From: Symbiodinium natans
Lineage: Eukaryota; Sar; Dinophyceae; Suessiales; Symbiodiniaceae
DNA: 62,000 bases
Direction of reading: 5' to 3'
Assembly: GCA_905221605.1 (NCBI GenBank)
Contig: CAJNDS010000024.1
Span: 1-62,000 of the forward strand
A program made the translations under genes and the position numbers. Below the pieces are notes generated by a model. It was not told the origin of the DNA and did no database searches. It saw only the letters and a program-made list of their open reading frames with translations. Of this stretch, positions 23,990 through 34,420 are shown in pieces (position 1 is the first letter of the stretch; each line of letters starts with the position of its first letter).

Positions 23990-24900
23990 ACTGGCAACGA
24001 CAAAGACGGCACGAAACTCGCAGGCTGCCAGGTCTGTCTTTTCCGGGAAGCCTCCTTGGCGGCAGACACAAGTGCTGATGCAGCCGACTTGCGGCCAGCA
24101 ACAATCGCTGCCAGGGATCCCGGCTTGTGGCCACGGTTCTTCGGCCTGGGACCTGTCTTGTTGGTCTCGCCCCCGGCGTCGCTCCCACAATAATAGGTCC
24201 TGCGAAAGCGCCTCCCGAAATGCTCGAGCCACAGTTGCCCACATTTGACACCAAACGCTGTGGGAACAAGGGCACCGCCCTCTTCAAGGGGGGGAAGAAA
24301 GAACTCGCATTCTTTTTGGGGGCCGTCACCAGCCACCTCCAAGATCGAGGCCAGACTGGCCCCGCTCTCCGCGAGGGGACCTGAGTGAGCGTTCAGTTGC
24401 TGCAGCAACTCGCCCAAGTTCCTTTCCACAGTTGTTGTGTTGATCTTCACAGCTAGATAGAAGCACACCAGCTCTTCGTACTCGGGCTGCCACTGGAGCC
24501 TGGGGGTGTGCTGGGCCCGCCACACCGGATCGAGAACCCAAGACCACGCCTGCCTATTGCTCACCGAGCCACCTTGGTTTTTTGCTGCTTGCCTCATGGA
24601 GTGAAGCTTTTGTCCAACCGTGCCAAGGACAGAGCCGGCGCCCTTGCACTGGAGCCCTAAGACCTTGCAGAGTGCCTGGGCATGCTGACGCAACTCCTGG
24701 CGCCGGGCAGCATCCCCCCACAAAGGCACATGGAAGACTTGCAGAGCCAGGGCAACTTCATCGCGCGACAAATCCACTTCCAAGCGTTTGAGCATAGCTT
24801 GCACCACGCTGCTCATCTCTTCCATGACACGGCGTACTTCAGACACAGAGGCACGCGTGCAAAGATAGTGGACTCGCTGACCGTAGAATATCCTGCAAGC
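23990..24900 (-). CDS. Large conserved-looking exon, weakly transposase-like C-terminal region
   Basis: Part of a 398-codon frame (24969-23773). The convincing part runs from RVHYLCTRASVSEVRRVMEEM to about the basic stretch KEASRKRQ. Features: an Arg/Ala-rich helical part; VWRAQHTPRLQWQPEYEELV; KINTTTVERNLGELLQQLNA; CEFFLPPLEEGGALVPTAFG; GQLWLEHFGRRFRRTY. The TTTVER-NLGELL stretch recalls, only loosely, the C-terminal dimerisation region of hAT-type transposases. The ends of the frame look like intron sequence. The basic tail (RPKNRGHKPGS, AGRKSA) could be nuclear-localising. Family assignment is inference. Confidence 0.45.
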
Positions 24901-25058
24901 GCGATATGCCAGGCAAAAGACCCACGCAGAAAACAAACCCACAAGCATATTATTAAAAACTGCATGCATGCAAGCTTCGGCTCTGGCGTCTCTATCTCCT
25001 CAAACACACGCTGTGAGACCGTCTTGCAATCGCTCTGCGCAGAAACGCCGGGCCTTGG

Positions 25059-25305
25059 GACCTGGGAACCAGAAGAGCCTCCAGAGCCTGCAGAGGAAGC
25101 ATCGCTCAAGATGTAGCCGTCCACAAACAAGAGCCGCTGTCGCTCGGAAAACTCATTCAGCAACTCTGGCACCTCTGCTACGTCTGGATCGTCCTTGTCG
25201 AACTTGCGCAGGAACGACGTGCACTCAGACGTGTAGTCGCAAGTGAGTGCACAGCGGAACAAAATGGGCGCCTGCATGTTTCTCAGCGCCATCTCGGCCC
25301 GATGT
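25059..25305 (-). CDS. Short acidic exon, unassigned
   Basis: Starts after an apparent acceptor (gaaatcag) with HRAEMALRNMQAPILFRC and ends near DGYILSDASSAGSGG, where a GGTCCCAAGG motif begins, giving a CCAG/GTCC donor-like edge. Contains ECTSFLRKFDKDDPDVAEVP. It probably links the exons at 25.4-26.2 and 24.0-24.9 kb. Confidence 0.4.
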
Positions 25306-25409
25306 CTGATTTCAGGTTTGTTGCGCTCCTGGGCATGGACCCAAATAAGTGACAGCGCAAGACAAGTGCCCAAGAGAGGTCAAGCCGTTAAAAAAAATGC
25401 AGCTGGGGC

Positions 25410-26260
25410 ACATCGGCGGCCTGCATGCCGCAGAGTATGGCGATGGCACGGATTAACAAGCAATACTTCATCATAGGCGCGGTAGCAGAGTCGAAACGTG
25501 GCTGCGCAAAGGAGAATGCCCGTACGGTTTTCTCCAGGCCAGATTGAGAACCATGCTTCTCAAGGACTGCTTGCTGCGCAGCCATGAGCCGACTCTTCCA
25601 CACCTCCGAGTGCTGTATGTCAGGAATCAAAGCGTGTTTGCCTGCAAATAGGCGTGTCCATTGTTCTTTGAAATCAGGAAGCGCGTGCAGCGGGTCTTCA
25701 AAGGCGATTCGAACTTGGTGCGCAGGATCGAAGCTGACCCATGCCAGGTTAGGTGTTTCCGCGCTACTGGCAATCTGCTTTCCGGACTTCTGCACTGTTG
25801 GGCCCTGGTCTGACGCAAAGTGCCGCACATGCTCTTGTATGGTCTGCAAGGCTGCTCGGTCGAGGTTGCCTTCTGGATCCTCGCACGCCCTCGTCAACAT
25901 CTCAAGAACACTGTCTGTCATTTTCTGGGCCTTGTCTGTGTCGTGTGACTCGAGGGTGTTGGCTGGGACAGCTCCTCCCACTCTGTAAACACCCAGCAAT
26001 CCTTCCGCCGCCAGCGTCGGGCTGCCGCACCATTCCTCCAAAGACCTAGGGACCTGGGGACCTGCGGGCCTCGCGCCTTCCTCTGCGCAGGCTGATTCTT
26101 GCGTAGGACAGGTCGCAGGCGGCATGCTGCACCGGTACCGCAGGAGACGGTAATCTTTCCGATCATCGATTGCTAGGCTGATGCATTTGGCTTGGCGGAG
26201 CTTCTCCTTCCGGAAGTGCTTCACCGCCCAGTGCATCACCAGAATGAGTTTCTTTAGACC
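25410..26260 (-). CDS. Exons with a DDR segment, possible transposase-derived gene
   Basis: The first segment (about 26260-26125, after gaatcag) encodes KLILVMHWAVKHFRKEKLRQ then ISLAIDDRKDYRLLRYRC, which resembles the first catalytic strand of RNase-H-fold transposases (hydrophobic strand, Asp, second strand). A GGTCCCAAGG-type motif at about 26044-26070 probably marks an intron. The second segment (about 26030-25415) encodes EMLTRACEDPEGNLDRAALQ, ALPDFKEQWTRLFAGKHALI and KTVRAFSFAQPRFDSATAPM, then a helix ending in QAAD at a GT. The frame is open through the motif. No confirmed catalytic triad; assignment is inference. Confidence 0.45.
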
Positions 26261-26264
26261 TGAT

Positions 26265-26660
26265 TCAGAGCAGCAGGCACAAGAGCCCAACCCTGCTGTA
26301 CATGTTTTCCTGCGGCCAAGACACGAAACCGATCCATACTGCAACGTCGCCCTTCTGCGTAATCATCTGTCTGAAAGAACTTTGCAGCAGCCACAAAAGA
26401 CGATGCGGTACGACAGGGCGTAGCCAATCTTTCGGCTGCGGAACATTCCCGTTGAAGAGGCCCTGGTGCTGCAGACTGTGTGGGAGGCATTGAGCTATCG
26501 GCTGATCCGGAGCTAGGAAGACGTTGGTGGCGACCTTGTGGACGAAGTTTCTGCTGTGTTGTCGAACGCAACACGCCTGCATGGCTTTCCTTGTTTTCAT
26601 CATCCGTTTCATCACTTCAGTACGGGTGCTGCGACGTAGAATGCAAACAAGTGACACAGA
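26265..26660 (-). CDS. Probable exon, unassigned
   Basis: Two frames are open here. The more protein-like reads RPVVPHRLLWLLQSSFRQMI then TQKGDVAVWIGFVSWPQENM. It lies between the Cys-rich exons and the DDR exon on the same strand. Boundaries not resolved. Confidence 0.3.
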   Translation of the reverse strand, partial: SVSLVCILRRSTRTEVMKRMMKTRKAMQACCVRQHSRNFVHKVATNVFLAPDQPIAQCLPHSLQHQGLFNGNVPQPKDWLRPVVPHRLLWLLQSSFRQMITQKGDVAVWIGFVSWPQENMYSRVGLLCLLL

Positions 26661-26789
26661 CCTGACCTCATAGGCGCCCCATCTCGTTGAAAGCCGACTG
26701 CCAATCCTTTCGTTTGTTTTTTCTCAGACATGCGTGCGCCCGCGGCACAGCATAATACTACAAGAATGCTGTTCAGCAATGAAAGAATA

Positions 26790-27418
26790 ATCCTGAAACA
26801 CGGCTGAGAGACAGCTTCTTGCGTTGACTCGGGTCCTGTGCTAGTACATGCATGAGATGCGCGCAGAATTGACAGCCCATTCCCCAAGCTCCACCGCGGC
26901 GCGCCGGCCGCTGTGCCAGCCAAACAGTGCGCTGCTTCTTGCCCCAAGAACTGTGGCAGAGGCTTCCGATTGTTGCCCACGCCGACTGGAACCGCAAGAA
27001 CCTGCGCAAGGATGTCAGTCAAACACCAGCCGGCTCAGATGAAACACACCTTACCGAAAACCGTGAAGTGAGTGAAGCGACCGAGTCGCTTGCATCGAGC
27101 ACACCGTGCCGCAATCTTGCTGTTGCTGTGCCGGGCTAAGTGCTGCACGTCTGTTTCATCAGCCTGGCCGACATCTACTTCGCTCTTGTCGAGGCCTGCA
27201 GCTTCCTGCACATCCTCTTGCAGGGCAGGCCGGAGCCTGGGCTTCTTTCGGTTATCGGCGCCCTGTGTCTCGGCACCAGGCTGGTGGGGTCGCTTGCGCT
27301 GAGTATTGGGCTGATTCTGCTTTGGCATGGAAATTGGTTTCAAACCAAACCGCCGCGCCAAGCCATCACATCTTGAAATATCCTTTTTCGCGCCCTGCGA
27401 GTTAGGGCATCTCGGCAT
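26790..27418 (-). CDS. Cys-rich, possibly zinc-binding N-terminal exons
   Basis: Exon 27418-27040 starts MPRCPNSQGAKKD. It has a basic nuclear-localisation-like patch (RKKPRLRP, about residues 58-65) and an acidic stretch, then HSNSKIAARCARCKRLGRF. After a likely short intron (27050-27010) a second exon reads FLRFQSAWATIGSL, WLAQRPARRGGAWGMGCQFC and AHLMHVLAQD. The spaced Cys/His/Trp residues suggest a zinc finger. The exact donor is uncertain because three frames stay open in the second exon; I chose the one with the WGMGCQFC pattern. It could be the start of the gene whose later exons lie at 26.3-23 kb. Confidence 0.4.
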
Positions 27419-27847
27419 GGCAAAGAGGCAGCAACTTTGAACAAGTGTCTAGCCACCTTTTGTGGGGGAGTATTATTTTGAATGCATGCAAATGCTACAC
27501 AGGCTAGACTCTGTCGGGAATGGGCTGCAAGAAACCCTTCTTCCTTCAACTGCTGCTGCGCGGGAGGAACAAGACGCTGCGCGACTCTCTTGGAGTGAGC
27601 ATCGCAATTTCACTGTTGTTGTTGCTGGGCTCGAAAGCGGGGTCAACGTGCGCATGCAGGCCCAGCAGTGCACGTGTTCCTTTTTGAGCCTCCCGGCCTG
27701 GGGACCTGAGGACCTGATAAGTCGGCCATGAATTACTATGTTCATTGTTAGCAACCGTCGACAGCTGTGCAATTCGACGAATGTCCATGACACCGCACAC
27801 GCAGCATGATGAATTAAAGCACTGAAAAGTAATTGTAACTGGTCGGG

Positions 27848-29416
27848 TCATTGCTTGTACCAGCGCCTTGCAAGGCCATTAGCCGCCTTCACTGCTTTGA
27901 TCGTCTTTCCTGCTCCACAGGGTTTGCCAGGACGGGTCCAGTGGCCACCACGTTTGGATTTCGCAGGCAGGCCCCAGCGGCTTCCCAAGCGTGCCTCTGT
28001 AGTCTTGGTCAACTGACATTGGCTGGCAACCTGCTTGCGCAGCATGCGACTCTTGGGCCCGCGCGACGCCGAAGCCTGGAGCTTCTTGGACCAGCCAGCG
28101 CACGACTTCCTCGGGGGGGATCGTGGCTCACACGCAGCCTGTAGACTCCAATTGACAAGACTGCACGCCATCAGCATGGCCAGCCCAACAGCCTGGACGT
28201 GCATCGTGTTTCCGGCCATGCATGCCAGGTCCTTGTCGCAGAGGTCACGCGGAAAAGTCATCCGGTGAACCGGGAAGCCATGCAGGATCAATTTCTCCAT
28301 GGGGCTGACCACTCTGCCAGCTTCCCGAACTGCCAACAACCCGCCCGGCGTCACTGTGGCGAGCGTACCATCGATACGTACACCGGCACGGTTGATGTTC
28401 TGCGACAAGTCTGCGGACAAAGCAGGCGCATTGCTATGCACCGCTGATAGAATGGTCCATGCTTCTCGTTCACGTGGCAAACGCAAGAAGAAGTTGTCTG
28501 AGGAGGGAAGCTGCGACGCCATGCTGGGTGTCGGCAACGTGTAACCGCGAGAGGCGGCAAAACTTTCGTGCAGGGCGTGCCACTTTGCCTGGCCTGCCCT
28601 GCCGGGGAAACCTTTTTCCCTGGCTGTCATCCACGCATCCTTCCTGAAGCTCTGATGCTTCTGCACCCAAGGGTGACTTGCTGGCAGAAGCCTACTCATG
28701 ACACCGGAACTGCTTCCTTCTGCCTGGCACGCCTGCCTGATGTGAGACCACATGGAGACGATGCATGTGTGAACGTGCTCCGGGCGCATGTTGCAGACAT
28801 CTGCACGCACACCAATGAAGTAATAACGCGGTCGCTGCACAGGCTCGCCCAAATCGACCGGGTTCAGGAGAATCATCGCAACCACATAGCCCTGCTGCTG
28901 CAGCGCGTCAAGCACACGAGTCTTCACTCGTGCTATGCCTTGCACATTCTCCAAGACGAAGCAGGCCGGCAAGATCCGGCCAATGCGCCGGACCACAGCA
29001 TAAAATATTTTGGCCTGCTCCTCCTCCAACAACATTGTGTCATGGTGCAGCATACTAAACGGCTTGCAGGAGAAGCCCGAGACGTATAGTTGGACAAACC
29101 GAGTCTTGCAGTCTTCGAACACGCTGCTGAGTAGCTCTTTGGGCATGGTGTTGGCCTTTATCATCTGCCTGGGCGCTGTCGCACATTCGGATGCGAACTC
29201 GTGCGCGTGTTGCACGCGCAAGCCTCTGAGAGCATGAATGGGAGCCTCGATGCCGGAACAGTCTGTCCCGACCGTCAGCACATCTGGCAAGTCGCCAGCA
29301 GGACTGAGACCAGCCTTTGCCCTGGCTTGCGCCGCGGCAGCAACCACTTTCCTGCGCAGAGGTATGCCCCAGTCCTCCAACCAATGCAAGAGGGCAGCAG
29401 GCATGCCATCCGCCAT
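27848..29416 (-). CDS. C5-cytosine DNA methyltransferase (522 aa from this start)
   Basis: Transfers a methyl group from S-adenosylmethionine to carbon 5 of cytosine in DNA. Motifs are in family order: I, VGTDCSGIEAP (about 49-59); IV, the catalytic-cysteine loop GFSCKPFS (Cys117); VI, LENVQG (155-160); VIII, QRPRYYFIGV (194-203); X, AGNTMHVQAVGLAM (401-414). A target-recognition-sized segment lies between VIII and X, and a Lys/Arg-rich tail (about 435-522) could bind DNA. The canonical PPC of motif IV is FSC here; the catalytic Cys is present. No intron is needed. ATG at 29416 (atcATGG) is preferred because a GGTCCCAAGG motif and an acceptor-like TTTCCAG lie just upstream; the frame extends to an ATG at 29725 (625 codons). 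No PHD, BAH, chromo or helicase domain is attached. Upstream exons cannot be excluded. Confidence 0.9.
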   Translation of the reverse strand: MADGMPAALLHWLEDWGIPLRRKVVAAAAQARAKAGLSPAGDLPDVLTVGTDCSGIEAPIHALRGLRVQHAHEFASECATAPRQMIKANTMPKELLSSVFEDCKTRFVQLYVSGFSCKPFSMLHHDTMLLEEEQAKIFYAVVRRIGRILPACFVLENVQGIARVKTRVLDALQQQGYVVAMILLNPVDLGEPVQRPRYYFIGVRADVCNMRPEHVHTCIVSMWSHIRQACQAEGSSSGVMSRLLPASHPWVQKHQSFRKDAWMTAREKGFPGRAGQAKWHALHESFAASRGYTLPTPSMASQLPSSDNFFLRLPREREAWTILSAVHSNAPALSADLSQNINRAGVRIDGTLATVTPGGLLAVREAGRVVSPMEKLILHGFPVHRMTFPRDLCDKDLACMAGNTMHVQAVGLAMLMACSLVNWSLQAACEPRSPPRKSCAGWSKKLQASASRGPKSRMLRKQVASQCQLTKTTEARLGSRWGLPAKSKRGGHWTRPGKPCGAGKTIKAVKAANGLARRWYKQ

Positions 29417-29725
29417 GATGCAAGGTCTGGAAACAAGCAATTTGGGAGCTGGACCTTGGGACCTGTTGGGCCAGATGCCTGCGTCGAGCCAGCCATCAAG
29501 CATGCTTTTGTGAAGATGTCCCAACGGTGCCTGAGATGTAGGCGAGATCCCTTCCAATGTACTCCGCACGGCGCGTGGAAGCTGTTCAGAAACAAAACAG
29601 GAGCCAAGCCTAGTGCACTGCGCAGGCGAAGTGGTTGGCAACGGCAACCTTACGTGTCGAAAGCATGCCACTCCAGCTAGCTGCTGCAAGCGCGCACCTT
29701 TCAACAAACTTCGAATACCCTTCAA

Positions 29726-31437
29726 TGCTTCTTGCAGAATGAAATCTCAACCAAGGGCAACATTCGCACTTTGAAGGGTGTTTGCCCTTTCTCAGCTCCC
29801 GAAACATAGGCTTTCCAAAGACAAGCCGGAGAAGACCGGCCACCTCTGCTGGCTAGAGTTAATCTGAAGTAAGACTTGCCGTACAAAAATGAGTTCAGCC
29901 CCACGCTGCCCCATTCAAGCCATCTTCATTGCACTTGCCGCAAGTACGACGACGACGACGACGAGGACGTGTTCCTTACAATTAAACCCAAAACCCTAAA
30001 GGCCCCTCTGTCGGCAAAGCCACCCAGCGACTCGGGATCGTAGCTGAAGGGCTCGAATCTGTGGGCGAGAAAGGCCTGGAAGAGCCAGGACTTAGGGTTG
30101 GAACCCCTGAACCCTAAACCCGAAATTCTGCAAGACCCGCAGCGTGCCGTGGAGTCACCAAATCCACGGGCCGTATTTCGGGCCCTACACCCCAAACCCG
30201 AAAGCCTAAGCCGTTATAAGGGGTTGTCCTGGCTGTACCCTCCCACACCCAACTGCCAGCTTCACTCTCGCCAGGCTTACGTGGAATCTCTATAGTAAAT
30301 AACAGGGCACCCTTTTGGTTTAGGGGGGCTGACGAGGAACCCCAATCCGAAAAACAAGCGGATGAGGGCTTACTGTGAGTCCTAGGTTAGGGACCCTAAC
30401 CCCCTAAAGCCTCAACCCCAAACCCTCAGCCCGGGCTTGGGCGTTTCAGGATTTAAGGTTTGGGGCTTAGGGTTTGAGATGTCTTTAAGGGGTTTTTTGA
30501 GATTTGCCCGAGGCATTTCGGTGGATTTTGGGGGTTTAGAGGGTTTCGGGCGCAGTAGGGTTCAGGGTGTAGTATGATGGTGGAATCGTAACCCTCAAAA
30601 AGACAATAAGGGCACCAACAACGCCAGAACCCTAGGTGTAGTTTCTGCTTTGATGGCTCAGGGCTCTTTTCAGGCCTACTGCAGGATCGAGGTAAGTTTT
30701 TCGGATTAGGGATTAAGGTTCAGGTTGGGACTTTTTTTCGGCTAGGGATTCAGGGTTTAGGGTTTAGGGTTTGGGGATTTGCCTTTGAGAGTTAAGGCTT
30801 TCTTTGTACCTCCCAGGAGGTTGGGCAGGGTCTTTGGTGGGTATGTTCAAGGTTTAGACAGTGAACCCGCAAACAACCCTGAACTCGAATCCCTCTTGAA
30901 AATAGAATCTGTAAAATACTAACCCTCCTAAAGAGACCCAGCTTGTATGGAAATGGCTCCTTTACTCTTGCAAAGATGGGGACGATAGTGAAGCCCTAAA
31001 CCCTATAAACCCTACACCCCAAACCCTAAAGGCTTCCTCATCCAGACCCCCAACCTCAGCGCCCGAAGTTGGATGTTCGTGTCGCAGACCCTGCGGCAGG
31101 TTTTAGCAAGGTTCTACTTCGAGGGTAGAGGGCTTAGGATACGGCGCTTAACCCTAAAGCCCCCAAACCCCTACGGGTGTTTCGGGCCCTAGAGAGGGAT
31201 CTTGAGGAACTCACCCCCAAACCTAGGGGGGTTAGGATGTAAGGTTTTGGGGCTTAGCCTCATCAAGCCCGATATGTCCAAACTTTGAAGGCTGCTTGAT
31301 GTAAAGACCCCATGGCAGCCCTTACGCTCAAAATAGCAAACCTGACAGAATGAGGCCTGTCCAAAAACCCTGAACTAAGAGGTCTTGGAACCCTATAGGG
31401 TAGTGACATGATAGCTAGTAAAAAGAAGCTCTGCAAA
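29726..31437. other. Spacer with degenerate telomere-like repeats, no gene supported
   Basis: Many CCCTAAA/CCCCAAAC variants in both orientations, and a short (ACG)n run near 29948. Only short ORFs. Confidence 0.6.
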
Positions 31438-31632
31438 CCCTAAACCCTAAACCCTAAACCCGAAACCCTAAACCCTAGACTGCTTCCCAAGGGCCTGTGC
31501 GCCGCGCCACCAGGCCCTTGAGGCTCACGATGGGGGTCAGGAGAGCGCTGCTGAAGCCGCTGAACCTCTCTCTGCAGCGGGTGATTGCGAGTCTGTGCGT
31601 GCGTGTGTGACTTTTGTTTTGGGGCGCGGGCG

Positions 31633-31678
<46 letters not shown>

Positions 31679-32651
31679 GGAGTGGAGTTAGGCTTCGGGA
31701 TCTTAGGGCCTATGAGGCCACAGCACAAGAAGCCCTAGAAACTGGCAGGTTCCAGCCCCCAATTCTTCGGGCAGAGCCTCCCAACAAATCTGCGGTGAGA
31801 GTCAGGGTTCCCTAGGCAGCCTGAAAGCCAAAAAGCATTTTTTAGGGTTTAGGGTTTAGGGTTTAGGGTTTAGGGTTTAGGGTTTAGGGGTTGTAGGTCT
31901 TGCCTCGCATCTGGAGTTGAGGGTATCGTTCTAAATGGGCTTCGTGTTTTGTGCTTTGATACGCGGAGGGGGGGGTTCAGGAGCTCAAGGCTGCACCCTG
32001 CAGCCCAAATGTACTTCCATGACCTTCGCCCTAAACATCCCTCAGCCCTAAGCCTCATGGGCCACGTGGGTGGCTGATCCATTAGGGTTTAGGGTGTAGG
32101 GTTTAGGGTTTAGGGTTTAGGGTTTAGGGTTTAGGGTTTAGGGTTAGGGTTTAGGGTTGAGGGTTTAGGGTTTCGGGTCTTGCCTCCGGTCGGGTGGCTC
32201 CGCGTGCAAGTCCAGAGAAATCCTCAGCCAGCGAAGCTTTAACTGCACCCCCCCAAACCCTCGTTTAGGGTTTAGGGTTTAGGGTTTAGGGTTTAGGGTT
32301 TAGGGTTTGGGGGAACCCAAACCCTTACTAAACCATGAACGTGTCTTTAAGACCATAAGGTTCTCGAGTTAAGTACCAAACCACGAACGTGGGTTAACCG
32401 GTGAGCCCAGTAAAACCATAAGGTTCTAAGGAATAACCCGGATATGAAAAAGGCTTCTGGAATTAACCCAGCCTTACTAAGGGTGCTCATCGCCTCTTCC
32501 CGCAAACCTAAGACTCCTAAACCCTCAAGCCCTCAATCCCAAATACCCTAAACCGTGACCCTAAACCCTAAACCCCAAACCCTACAACCCTAAGACCCTA
32601 AAACCCTAAACCCTAAACCCCAAACCCTAAACCCTAAACCCTAAACCCTAG
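31438..32651. repeat. Group of interstitial telomere-like tracts in mixed orientation
   Basis: CCCTAAA units at 31438-31478, TTTAGGG at 31839-31890, 32083-32177 and 32262-32310, and CCCTAAA again at 32558-32651. Tracts hold about 5-13 units each and are separated by ordinary spacer. Confidence 0.92.
31636..31677. repeat. 42-nt poly-G run
   Basis: Uninterrupted G from 31636 to 31677. Its length may be unreliable in assembly. Confidence 0.9.
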
Positions 32652-32756
32652 GCTGGAGGGTGGGAGTGGGAAGCAGGTGGCTGATGGGAGGCGCCGTGCC
32701 GCGCTGCCCGAAGTCCACGAAGGGAAGCAGCGCTTGACCGCTGGGAAGGTTGCCTG

Positions 32757-32880
32757 GGGTTTAGGGTTTAGGGTTTAGGGTTTAGGGTTTAGGGTTTAGG
32801 GTTTAGGGTTTAGGGTTTAGGGTTTAGGGTTTAGGGTTTAGGGTTAGGGTTTAGGGTTTAGGGTTTAGGGTTTAGGGTTT
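32757..32880 (+). repeat. (TTTAGGG)n tract, about 17 units
   Basis: Near-perfect TTTAGGG array (one unit short by a base near 32845). Longest telomere-like tract in the window; it ends exactly at the inverted junction at 32880/32881. Confidence 0.95.
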
Positions 32881-33065
32881 AAACCCCCTAAACCCCCGAA
32901 ACCCCTAAACCCCCTAAACCCAATAAACCCCCTAAACCCCCTAAACCCCCTAAACCCCCTAAACCCCTAAACCCCCTAGACCCCCTAAACCCCCTAAACC
33001 CCCTAAAGCCCCTAAACCCCCTAAACCCCCTAAACCCCCTAAACCCCCTGAACACCCCAAACCCC
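32881..33065 (-). repeat. Inverted (CCCCCTAAA)n tract, about 19 units
   Basis: Opposite orientation to the preceding tract and mostly a 9-bp unit CCCCCTAAA with 8-bp variants, decaying after about 33040. Confidence 0.92.
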
Positions 33066-33116
33066 AAACGCCAGGCCCCAAGCCCCTAAAAACCCTAAAC
33101 CCCCGAAAAACCCTAA

Positions 33117-34110
33117 ATGCAAGGCTTCAGGCAAGCGGTCGAACATATGCACCTGAGTCTCTCGATGCACCTATTACCAAACCACAGGGCAAGTTGCGGC
33201 GTGCAATTTGAGGGATCGAGAAACAAGCTGGACAGCCTGCCCTCAAGTCATGTTGCGTGCGCCCGGCCTCAGTCGGCGGAGGTGTCCACCGCAACGCAAG
33301 AACCTGCCGTGCAATGGAAGCTTAAGAAGATGCATGACAACTCTGAAGGTCTGAAGAGTGGGCTGGGAAGAGATGAGCGGTCGTGTATCTCCGAGTTTTC
33401 ATTTCGTCACACCTGACCCGGCCTTGATGCTCTCAGCACAGATCGTGGACGCCAAGAAGAAGCGACCAGGCCTGGCCACGCAGTCGAGGGGTCTGTGTGT
33501 CCGAGAATGCACTGAGGAGCCAAGCAATCAGACACCCCAAATGCGCAGACACCTACTATGCTTGTCCGCCGAAAAGCATGCTCTCCGTGTCTTCTTCGAG
33601 AAAGGATTACGTGGCACAGCGCAGCTCACAAATCTGTCTTTCCGTGAAGTTCTAATGCAAAACACGTGTCGCGGCCAAGCCACAAGTTGAAGCAGGGCAC
33701 AACGCAGATCACTTTCGAGCACCTGGCAGTCGGCAGAAGAACGGTACACAAGGCTTTGGCTCGGCACGCAGAGGCTCAGTGCTGCTTGCCATCACACATG
33801 CAGCAGAAACTTTTTTTGAGCTGTTGTCAAGGCAGCTGCAGCATCACATTCAGTACGCTCCGCAGCTAGAAATTGCGAGCAGACAGCGCGAGCAGCTTTC
33901 GATGCAGCAAGTAAGCTGGATCATCACCCAAATTTTCAAAGCTGGTGCCGGATATGGAAAGCACGGAGCTGCTACCCACACTGCCGGCCCAAAGGCCCAA
34001 AGCCACCTTCGCATGAAATGCAAAGAAAGCGCACCTTTGCCAACTTCTGACGTTGTCAAGAAACAGGACGGTGACCTTGGGACCTTGGGACCTAGGGACC
34101 TCAATCGGGT
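33117..34110 (+). CDS. Possible plus-strand exons, unassigned
   Basis: Protein-like segments on plus: about 33400-33685 (FHFVTPDPALMLSAQIVDAK ... LRGTAQLTNLSFREVLMQNT), about 33685-33770 (KLKQGTTQITFEHLAVGRRT) and about 33785-33909 (HAAETFFELLSRQLQHHIQY ... SMQQ), the last followed by a good donor GTAAGC. The minus strand is also partly open. No start, stop or family. If real, this gene runs against its neighbours. Confidence 0.3.
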
Positions 34111-34420
34111 CGGGAGGAACTACAACCCCCTGCCCCAATCCATGGACCGATTTCGCCCTATGGGGCCATCATGCCTGCGCAGCCTATGCGTGCGCAGAAG
34201 AAGCCAATTGGGTTCTGGATGACCGCATGGCTTGCTCAGGCCCGGCTCCCCAACGCTGAGCACGACAGATGCTGAGCTCAAAAGGCCGGCCTTTTGCGTC
34301 GGCTTTCCTCAAGAACTTCAGAGCCAGGGGCGTGTTCTTGTAGAACAGGCCACGATCCTCGGCGCGCGTCGGCACATGTGTGCACGGACAGCTACACTTG
34401 CCCGCGCAGAATTGAAAGTG

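Noticed and set aside
23980-24450. Plus-strand ORFs opposite the large minus exon
   Set aside because: They mirror GC-rich codons of the minus frame, which has better patterning.
32757-33065. A true chromosome end
   Set aside because: Sequence continues on both sides and the array is inverted at its middle, so it is interstitial.
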